A stretch of 64,000 nt of DNA from Malaya genurostris (lineage: Eukaryota > Arthropoda > Insecta > Diptera > Culicidae), in contig NC_080572.1 of the NCBI RefSeq assembly GCF_030247185.1, positions 177,348,866 through 177,412,865 of the forward strand, written 5' to 3'. Position numbers and translations under genes: made by a program. This document shows positions 55,270 through 64,000 of this stretch, piece after piece. The notes below the pieces were generated by a model. The model was not told where the DNA came from and ran no database searches. It saw nothing but the letters and a program-made list of their open reading frames with translations. Position 1 is the first letter of the stretch. Each line of letters starts with the position of its first letter.

Positions 55270-58200
55270 AAGATAAAACTATTCCAAATTGGTGAAAATA
55301 CCGTTAAAATTATAATTATTATTGAATACTGGCTGTGCGCAGTATGTGCACGTACTAAGTATTGTACAATCCTAACCACATCTAAGTAGTGTTTCACCAC
55401 CTTCGGACTATTTCAATTGGCTGCATTATTTTCTGGAACTTTTTACAGTCCTGCCCCCACAAAATGTTTCTAAACAAGGCCTGGTAATTCAGCTAGTATA
55501 GTTATAATAAAGACATCAGGTTAATTCAAAAATCTGAATTTGATTTTAGATCAACAGTTTATCAATTGTGTTATTATTTCGTTTATTTTCTTTTCCATAT
55601 ATAAAGGATAATTATATTTGACAAAAACAACAACTAAAGGATAATTCTATTGAAAATAAAACTTCTGATCGGAGTCCCGGAGATCTCTTGTGCTATTTAT
55701 CATTTGCTATTTACTAAACAGCAGATCTATTAAACCTAAACAGCAGATCTCACTCTAATTAATGGTTTTCGTATATGAGATGAATACAGGAGCTAAGATG
55801 AATGTGAGCACCGCTACCCTAATACTGCGTGCATATTTAAAATATTTTTCTTTCATTCTTGAAAATAAAGCAAAAAATTAACATTTAGTCGTCAACAGCT
55901 AAAAATTGACTCAGTCGCAGTATTGTTAATAAATCTCTGAGGAAACAAAGCGGTATTCGCATTTTTTCTTTTGTATTTTCCATAAATCACAATCTGAGCG
56001 GGTAGTAGCCCGAAATTTGTTTCGTCAAGAACAACAGTTTAGATATTGCTTTTTGGTACAATTTTTGAAAGTGTCACAAACTATCGTCTCCTTCACGGTT
56101 TATGATAAACTTCTAAATCACTCTAGCAGTTCAATATAAATTACTAACCGAAATCGAAACTGTTGTTATGAATCGCCTTCTTGGATTGCTACTAAGGAGC
56201 GTGGCTTACGTGAATCGAGAATCAGAGCATACTGGTCCAACTGGCACGTTTCAAAACAGTAAAAGTCATCCACATGAAACCAATTTTCACATTTCTTTCA
56301 GTTCATAGTCAATTTGAATGATCAGTGATCAGAACTTGATATTTGGAGTGCTAAAAGACGTCCAAGCAAATCAACCATTCTTTGTATGTGTTAATGCAAA
56401 GTGTTTTACTTGAGAAATTGATTAGACTAGGAAACGAAAACCAATATTCCAGTTCACCCCTAGCTCAATCCAAGAGAAAAACTATTCACCGTGAAATGGT
56501 CCACTCAACGAATCAGCCTTCTTCCGCAATACAACAAAAACTCCTAAGCAAACTGACAGATTCATTCCTTCGTCGCGCTCCGTAAACCGAGCAAACCCAG
56601 CCCGAGTATTGGGAGCTCAACCAGATGAAACAGCCATTAAGATAAATAAGCAATTGGAAAATAAACAGCAATCTGGTTGAATAAATAGTGTGCCAAGCAA
56701 CAATCCACGGCTTCCTGACAGCGTTCCGTTGCGATGTTTATTGGAATCTACACCTAGATATTCACCCTCATTGCTGTGAGAAAAAGAAGAAGTAGAAGAA
56801 GAAATAATCCAGTTGACGAAAGGGAAAATCATCCCGAGCTGTTTGCTGATGCCGAGAAGCAAAGATTCGTTACAAGCATACCTACTACATATTTTGTTTT
56901 TTCGTAACTGAAAAAATAACAACATCCTTCGAACCTTGCCAGAGCCAAGTCAGCACGGTAGTATCGAAGCTCCCAGTGCGGCGAAAATATCCGTGCAGGG
57001 GCGTAGCGAAGCACACCGTTTGAAGGGGAATTGATCGAAGAAAAAAATGTCATAGTTTAGCCGAAGAAACCGAAAAAAAATCCAACCATCTCAAACGTCC
57101 TTTGCAACGCCTCTTCAAATACTATCATCACCAGAAACGTGGAAAATTGTGATTCCAACTACGGTCGCCATCATATTGCTCCTGCCGCAGCAACAGCAGC
57201 CTTCTCGGTTTCCTCACAGTTCTCTACCGTTTACTCTTTGACTCAATCGGACTCGCCTATTTTTCATGCAAATATTTACTCAAGTGACTGTTATGATTTT
57301 CCTATGCTTTCCTACTGCTTCCAGTTCCAGAAGGCAGTTGCTGTAGTTGCGTTTTTTCCTTCTTTTTCATATTGTCGGGCTCCTTTAGGTCTGACTTGCG
57401 GGATGCTGTGGCGAGTCAATAGTGGGTACATATTCCAGCCAGTCAGTGGCCCGGCAAAGCAGTGAAGGTGGTAAAGCTAAATCAGAATTGTGTTACGGTC
57501 ACGGTCTGCTGGGATGACCCGGTGTCATCCAGTATCCTGGCAGAAGTTCGGTTACTTTCTGGTGTCCCGATGGGTGTCACTAGTGGAACTCACAGCATCA
57601 GCAATAGCAGCAGTAGCAGTAGCAGCCGCAGAGCTGCCATGATGGTTTTGGCACAATTTTCCACTGTTTCTGTTGCTGTATTTTGTGACCCAAGCAATGG
57701 TCGTAATACCCGAAATTTCGTGACCAGGTTGTTTGTTTGAACATTTGTTCTGCCACGCAAAAAAATGTACGATTCAGATTCGAAGCTTAATGGAAAATTA
57801 TTGCGAATATGCGGGAAAGTATAGCTATATAAATTTTGACTGCACGTGCCGCTTGTTATCGAAATACGTGGTGAGAGTGTATCAGGAATCAGAACTAATT
57901 GGCTCAAGTGGCACGTTTCCCTAGTTATTTGGAGATTTGTGCCTTGCCGTGGCTTCTCATCAATTTCCTGATGGGAAGAGAAGGATAAAAGGAACATGGA
58001 AGGGAACTGTGAAGTGGGTGAGGTGGAAAAACAGCACAAAATATAAAGAAACGAATCGTTCTGCATCCCCGAGAGGATGATGAGCGATCTGCAGGTGCAA
58101 AAATGCACAGGTAATAAAACCTCCAACCCCCGAGAGGATTTAGAGATTTTACAAAAGCGACACCATTCTGCGTTCCCGGAAAAAAAAAACGCAGAACGAT

Positions 58201-58330
58201 TCGCAGTATGTATGAGAAGAAGTAAGTTCGGTACCCCATAGTGATGCCAAACAATCTGCTAAAATACATTAAGGTAAATACAGGAAGGATTTATTCACTC
58301 AAGAAAGAATGATGAACCATTATGACTAAA
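55270..58330. other. Unique intronic island, no supported gene
   Basis: GC-richer between 56.4 and 58.2 kb with a short AGC-rich stretch (57590-57640). Overlapping frames of 108 codons (+) and 178 codons (-) are low-complexity in part and lack domains. No gene called. Confidence 0.4.
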
Positions 58331-58335
58331 GTTCC

Positions 58336-58792
58336 TTACCATATTGGGTGAGAAACGATAGAATATTCTTTAATTTCAGCTCCGCATACACAGATGTATG
58401 GAGAACCAAAATCCCGGATACGTAGTTGCGTCAATGCAAGACACTTACAGATCAAATGATATGAAATACCGTAATCGCATTCACACAAATCACACGAATA
58501 ATTCTCAGCACGTTGAATAGTAGCCATGTGATAATTGAGTTTACAATGTCCAGTCAGAGTTCTGACAAGAATACTGCAATGATGCTTGGAAAAATGCAGT
58601 AGACGCTTTGACATTTTCAGATTCAAATATGGTAAAAATATTTTCATCTTAGCGCAAATTTGCAATCTGTGCCAGTAGCGGGCATGTTTGGCTGCAGCCC
58701 AAGAACGAGTCTTGTGCTTTATCCAATTAGTTAGAAGTGGTAAAGCTGGTTCAGGACCAACGAAATCATTCGTTGCACCAGCTCTATTTTAT
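58336..58792 (-). pseudogene. RNase H-type LINE, C-terminal fragment
   Basis: The minus strand is open for about 150 codons. From 58790 it reads RAGATNDFVGPEPALPLL, then WIKHKTRSWAAAKHARYWHR, then LVRTLTGHCKLNYHMATIQR, a CDLCECDYGISYHLICKC zinc-finger-like block and LALTQLRIRDFG. This is the region just after RNase H in R1/I/Loner-type retrotransposons, which usually shows LTGH and a CxxC...H...C motif. The catalytic parts are absent. It differs from the I-superfamily copies 1 and 2. A Jockey-like tail directly abuts at 58793. Confidence 0.75.
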
Positions 58793-59670
58793 TTTATTTA
58801 TTTTATTTTCATTTCAGGAGCAGGGAAAAGCCCACTGGAGATAAGTTATTATCAATCTAACACTATGTCTCCAGTAGGCATAAAACCTCCTCATCTTTTG
58901 CACCAACAGATTACTGGCTATCCAAATGATACATTTCATATTATTACCTATTATAACATGTTGCATTATATTATTGAATTCATTAACTATTATAACTACA
59001 AAGCTAAGTACTTAGAACTAACGATAAACTCCTAAAGAGATAGTGATCGGCTAAACAATTTGAAAGTCGAACTTACTTGAACAGCTATTGAACACTCGGC
59101 ACATACTGACAAATGACTCGTTGTGGCCATAGTTGGTTCTGGCGGCAGAAATGCGTAGGAAAGGATGAGTTCGAAAACAACAACGACGACAAATATCAAA
59201 ATCTAGCAAACGTAACAGCTCCGAGCAATCAATTCGTGACTGGAGAAGATCAGCAATGAAAACTGCCTTGAACACGTTTCTGCGAACGGACAGTAGATCG
59301 AGATCTATGAGCTTGCAGCGATCTTGGTAACTCGGAAGATTTAGGGGCGACATGGTAGTTGACGAAGCGCAAAACGAATAAATTTATGTTGAATATTTTC
59401 TATGCGTTGAATGTCGTTTTGATAGTAGGGTGACCAAACCACAGCTGCATATTCTAGTTTAGAACGGACCAAAGAACAATATAATGCTTTGAGGCAATAT
59501 ATGTTTTTGAAGTCTTTCGTCACACGGAAGACGAACCCTAACAGTTTCGAGGCTTTATTGATGGTATATTCAATGTGCTGTTTGTAATTCATTTTCGAAT
59601 CCAAGATAACTCCCAAGTCTTTAATACACGATTCTCGTCTAAGAACAGTTTTTAAGATCACTCATAGAGT
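58793..59670 (-). pseudogene. Jockey-like LINE 3' fragment (same family as 1.9-10.1 kb)
   Basis: The minus strand encodes the RT thumb (INKASKLLGFVFRVTKDF, LEYAAVVWSPYYQND) and, after a frameshift near 59345, the C-terminus (LNLPSYQDRCKLIDLDLLS, FRTHPFLRISAARTNYG). The 3' UTR contains GGCATAAAACCTCCTCATCT, as at 1967-1985, and ends in an AAATAAAATAAA tail at about 58793-58815. The 5' part is missing. At 59645-59694 a 27-bp direct duplication (ACAGTTTTTAAGATCACTCA) marks the upstream edge. It is inserted next to or into the RNase H-type LINE fragment. Confidence 0.82.
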
Positions 59671-59974
59671 GACAGTTTTTAAGATCACTCATAGATCACT
59701 GATTGAATCGTATGAAGAGTTGCTAGAGAGCGTTCTTTGATACGATAAAAGCCATCCTTGACCCAAATAAACTTTCTAGTTTTCATACAAGTTTCGAATA
59801 TTTTTATTTTTTTTGAAGAATCGTCTAATAATACTTATGAAAAAATGAGTAATATTTGAGAAGGGCATCAGCAGGTTTTTATATTCATCAAAACTCCTTT
59901 AATAAACCTAGTAGAATAATGATCATATATTGTGGTAATCGTCAAAATTCGAAAATTGGTTTGATTAAAATCGT

Positions 59975-61130
59975 GTTTAATCCACCTAACAGTGAGATGA
60001 TACCTTTTTTAAAACAATTCGTATATGTTTTTTGCTTGAATATTCTTCGGTGTTTAATTCTCATGGCCTTATTTTAATGACCGTCGTTTTAAGCGGTAAT
60101 TTGAGATTTTAATCCCTCATTACCCTGTAACATGGAAACTACAAATCGGATCGAGTTTGAATCTAAACATGTGCAATCGATTGAACATTCCATTAGATGT
60201 AGAAGTAAGTTGCTATTTATAGTTTTTCGTCATTATTTAAGGTACTTCCAGAGCCGGTATTCAGGAACCAGCATAATCCAAAACGGTTCATACGACCGTA
60301 AATTAATATGACGAACAAATTGCAATATGTTTAAGTCTAACTTCTATATCGGTTTGAATTTAAAGAACTCATCACCCTGTAATTCCAGAATCGGAAGCCG
60401 GAATCGGCAAAATTCATTAATTTTATAAGGGACCACAAGTCTTTCAATTTCAATTATTGTTTACGAAATTCGATTTGACCTTTTTTGAGAAAATGATTGA
60501 GCTTAGAGAAACAAATCTGCAAACCCGATAAACCTGATGAATTTATGTGAAATGAACATTGTTATACTAATCAACCGGAGGTTGGATCTGACTAAGAAGC
60601 AAGACCTTTTATTTGAATCTTAGATGGTTCTTAGATTTCATTGGAATCTTTGATCGGTTCAGCCATCTACGAGAAAAATAAGTTACACTATTTTAATTTT
60701 GTTTCACATATCCTGTAGTTCCGGAACCAGAAGTCAGATCCAAACATAATTCAGGAACCTTGTTTGGGAGCGTATGACTATTCATATGAATCTGAGTTTG
60801 TAGAAAACGGTTGAGTCATCTCCAAGAAAATTGAGTGAAATTTTTTGTCACACACACGTTTGCTGATCTCAACAAACTGATTCGAATGGTATATTAGTGT
60901 TATGTTCTTCCAGCATTTATTGCTTTAAGTAGTTTAAACAAATTTAATTATGGAATTACTTTTAACTTGAAAATGCTCTCATCATCTGGTTTACATATGT
61001 CATATTCGAACGATTATGTTGCCTAAAACGAACCGTGCTAAAAGCGGTCCGAAGCAAAATGTCACGAAAAAAGATGCTGTGCACAGTCTTTTTGGTACTT
61101 AGAAACAATTGTGTGTAACAGTATAAAAAT
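59975..61130 (+). repeat. Family-A modular repeat, paralogue of 25966-27425
   Basis: It starts GTTTAATCCACCTAACAGTG and matches the 26-kb copy through GAATATTCTTCGGTGTTT, ATGACCGTCGTTTTAAGCGG, TTCAGGAACCTTGTTTGG and TGTTCTTCCAGCATTTATTG. It is about 300 bp shorter. Non-coding. Confidence 0.75.
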
Positions 61131-61139
61131 CGTGTTTCA

Positions 61140-61560
61140 CGTTGCTCCCAAGCATTGCTTTGCCATACAATGCTCAAAACACCTACTGTCGGAATAGGGT
61201 TAAAAAGTCGCTTACATAAAAATATCGATATCTCCGTTAAAAATGAACGGATTTTAACAATCTATGGCTTGTTGGATAGCTATTACCGTGTGGAATCTAA
61301 GTCTGAAAACATGTTTTGTTTTCAAGGTCAAGTGTGACAGATACTGTCAAAAAACTGAAAATTTTGACATACATCGTATAACTCAAAAAGTTAACATCCG
61401 ATCTCAAAACCATTCAATAGCCTTCTGGGTGACGAAGAGACCTTTCATTTGCGACTAGTTTGATCAAAATCGGTCCAGCCGTCTCTGAGATCTCGACCTC
61501 TTTGTTGACAACACACATACAGACCCACACACATTCAAGGCTGCAACAAAATTTCTTCTT
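61140..61560 (+). repeat. Another dispersed-looking repeat block (family C)
   Basis: CCATTCAATAGCCTTCTGGG, AGAGACCTTTCATTTGCGAC, AAAATCGGTCCAGCCGTCTC and a CACACATACAGACCCACACA run give it the style of family A, but the sequence differs. No other copy is present in the window, so its repeat status is inferred from style. Confidence 0.4.
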
Positions 61561-64000
61561 CGTTCCATCAGAAATGTGTTCAAAAATTTATGTTAAAATT
61601 TTCATTAGTATGAAATATCCAAAAATAATTCAAAATTGAATTTTTCTGAAATGTTTGGTATGAACGAGCATTAAGGTGCAATTCAGTACCAAAACAGGAC
61701 GCGAAATATTACGAACACATCAATTGAACGAATCATCGCATAAAGCGCATCGTGCAAAACCGACACATATAAATACGGAATATTTTCAGTAATTAAGTGC
61801 TGAGAACTTATGACACATTTCGTTTGTTAGTAAAACAGACTATAACTGTGGACAGACTATAAGTATGAGTATTTTTAATTGGATAATATGACGGCGACAT
61901 ATTTGTGCATGTGGTTTAAGACGGTCAATTTGGTCATTCAATTTATAATCAAAATGCTCTTACACTTGATTTTCCCGCCTAAAGCAAAATTGCTCATTCT
62001 TTGTTACAGATCGAAATCTTTGGCATGTACTGTGTACTGCTCATTCGGTTCATAATCGATAGATGTGAATGCTGAGTGTGATACTTGTTGTGGTCGACTG
62101 ATTTCTTAAAAACTCTTCAATACTCAGATACATGGTAATTTCCATAAACAATACAATTACTATAAATTTTGCTATTCATAAAAATACACAACTTTATAAG
62201 TTGACGAATTCGATCAGTTACTGCGAATCTCATAAAATGCCTTTTTAAAAAATATTTAAACATTGCAATTCAAACAGTTAAAAGCGAGCAGGTTATAAAA
62301 AGAATTGTTTTATTGTATCCTTTTATTTTTTAACTTATGACTTATATAGCATTATGTTTCAATTTTCCAAACAGGTTTTGATAATTTCAAATTACTGTTT
62401 TTTTCCTGGCGCTGTCACGATTCAAATGACTACTAAATCTTAGATTGATAAATAGATTAGATTAGATTCAAAAAGCTGTCTCTGAAGAAACATTCATTTG
62501 TCGAAAGTTTCCATTTTTATGTTTTCCATTCGTCTTACGAAACATTGCCGAGTAAAACCTCTATTCAGATTAATAAGTTCAAGCTGAAACGCAACAGATA
62601 AAAAATGTTGTTCTGGCAACCGCTCACCGGGAAAAGCGTATCTCCACACTCAACCTGTCACTGATAGTTTCACCATTTGGGTCGAACTCCTGCCACAACC
62701 AAGCGCAATGGACGGCCCAACGAGGCTGAAGGAAAATATTTCATACAGATTTATTCCACCGCATCGCCCCACCGCCTCCCGTTCCGCACTCCGGGCAGCG
62801 ATGGAACTTGGTGGTAGCAAACAGCCAAACAGATCTCTGGCTGGAAGCTGGAATTGTCGTCACCTTGCCCGCTGTGTTGCAATTCTGCGGTTCAGTTACT
62901 TTGAGTGACAACCCGATTCCGGCCAGCCTCGGCTGCTGCTACTGCTGGGAAGTGCAGGACGACGAATGGCTAATGTATATGCATTACGTTTCGGTTTGGA
63001 GGATGCGATAAAAACATGGGCAACTCGGCGTAGTTTCTCATTAAAGTTTACGTCAGCGCAGCAGGGGAAAGAGTGTTTGATTCGTTTTTTTCCGCCGTCC
63101 TGTTTGCCAAACGGTTTGCAGAGTTAGTTGGTGCCAGATATGCCGGGATAAAAGTGGAAGTAGAAGTGGATTAAGTCATATCTTGATTATACTGATTAAA
63201 TGCGGGGGCGTGACTGCAAAAAAGCTTCCGACAGCGGAAAAGCAGCGGACGATAATCATCGCTTTAATGAGATTATAATCATGTGTCGTAATTGTGTTCG
63301 GTTGATGTCGAGCTTGCGGACGTTGGAAGTAAAATTCGCAGTGAAGTTTAAAGTATATTGGAAGCATTGATGTTAATTAGTCTGGAAAAGCTATCATTGA
63401 TTCTGGAACGACCCACATTTCATTCTGCCGGATAAATTATAATTATTTCATAGGCCAGGGTAAATGAGAGTAAATCTTAAAATAGCTCGAAACATAGCAG
63501 ACTGAATGAAAACAATTTTGATGCAATCTGGATCTTATCACTAATCTCGACCTGCGATTGGAATGCTTATTTTCGTTGAGTAAACTGTTTTTGGAAGAAC
63601 GAAGTTTAGAAAAGGATGAACGAACTTCAGAAAATGTTTTCTAATGCACATTCTAAGCCGTTCAGAATAGCACATGTATATTCTTACTAAATGAGCATTT
63701 TTAATAATTTGTTTATTGTGACCAACTAGAAATCTGTCCGGGAGATTCACGGTTGATATAGTCTAAGTAGGTTTTGGACAAATCTGAATTCATTTTGGTT
63801 CGTACGTCTTGATGTTTTTTTAAGTCGTAGATGTTTTTAAGTTGAAATAGTTGAAGTGTCAGTGTGTTTAGTTTGATGCAAGGTATGCGGTAAAAGATCG
63901 AAACAAGACAAACTCAAAATTTGTTTTGGAACTGTTAGGATGAAACCGTGGACAAACCAAGGATCACTAAACTAGAACGAAGTTTTTCGTGAGTATCGGT
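61560..64000. other. Intronic stretch, no supported gene
   Basis: AT-rich to 62600, then a GC-richer unique patch at 62600-63180 with overlapping 66-codon frames and no domain. No splice-flanked exon resembling a WIF domain or kinase was found. Confidence 0.4.

Larger units (their letters stand above)
17705..64000 (+). other. Putative intron 1 of the RYK/Derailed-like gene (open-ended)
   Basis: It begins with GTAAGT. No plausible continuation of the WIF domain was found on the plus strand up to the window end. Its content is mostly transposons and repeats, with unique islands at 28.1-30.9, 46.1-49.9, 55.3-58.3 and 61.6-64 kb. This depends entirely on the exon call. Confidence 0.45.

Noticed and set aside
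54882..55400. 172-codon minus-strand open frame
   Set aside because: It crosses the right end of the TIR element at 55258 and has no recognisable domain.
57590..58126. 178-codon minus-strand open frame
   Set aside because: Ends in a leucine run from an AGC-rich stretch and has no domain.
17705..64000. A second exon of the receptor gene
   Set aside because: I looked for a plus-strand continuation of the WIF domain with an acceptor site and found none; only transposon-derived frames have clear homology.

Overview
The window looks like AT-rich, repeat-dense, non-coding DNA from a mosquito, probably culicine. The reasons are the mix of transposons (I-superfamily, Jockey-like and CR1/L2-like LINEs, DD37E mariner, hAT and piggyBac-type MITEs, tRNA-derived SINEs), huge dinucleotide arrays, and a modular dispersed repeat family of a kind I associate with mosquito genomes. 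Nothing bacterial, viral or plastid-like is visible. The assignment is made by eye, without a database search.

Host gene. The only convincing host exon is on the + strand at 17527-17704. It encodes a signal peptide followed by the first residues of what looks like a WIF domain of the RYK/Derailed receptor family, and it ends at a GTAAGT splice donor. About 1.4 kb upstream, in a GC-richer island with a 33-bp tandem duplication, an initiator (A at 16149) stands at exactly the right distance from a perfect DPE. I read the window as upstream DNA (1 to ~16.1 kb), a long 5' leader, exon 1, and then more than 46 kb of intron 1. No second exon was found. A possible small secreted-protein ORF lies at 1329-1571.

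Layout. 1.9-10.1 kb: a Jockey-like LINE split by a 6.05-kb I-superfamily LINE (copy 1, - strand) with 13-bp target duplications. 11.7 kb: a sequence with the complete hammerhead ribozyme core and an 8-bp stem III. 12.1 kb: a (CA)77 array. 13.2-14.7 kb: repeat family B carrying a hAT-type MITE. 16-17.7 kb: promoter, leader and exon 1. 17.8-19.06 kb: a DD37E mariner with TIRs and TA duplications. 20-22.2 kb: a tandem duplication, two nested hAT-type MITEs and a (TA)44 array. 23.5-28.03 kb: modular family-A repeats, a tRNA-like SINE, a piggyBac-type MITE, a deleted Tc1/mariner transposase, and a hAT-like element carrying other repeats. 28-30.9 kb: mostly unique.

30.9-40.35 kb is a three-level nest. 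A family-A repeat contains a foldback-type DNA element with ~550-bp inverted repeats, which contains a structurally intact I-superfamily LINE (copy 2, + strand, both ORFs open, poly(A), target duplication). 43.2-45.8 kb: a CR1/L2-like LINE with an internal deletion in its endonuclease, itself inside a family-A repeat. 50.3-52.6 kb: an uninterrupted 2.3-kb copy of the foldback element, containing a degenerate conserved ORF I cannot identify. 53.1-54.3 kb: a degenerate minisatellite split by the second tRNA-like SINE. 54.55-55.26 kb: a TIR element with 7-bp duplications. 58.3-59.7 kb: a Jockey-like fragment next to an RNase H-type LINE fragment. 60-61.1 kb: a paralogue of the 26-27.3 kb repeat.

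The gene products here do not form a pathway. The retrotransposons and DNA elements are mobile DNA layered into the 5' flank and first intron of one putative receptor gene. The most unusual items are the hammerhead-like motif, the foldback element with its unrecognised ORF, and the candidate promoter plus first exon.
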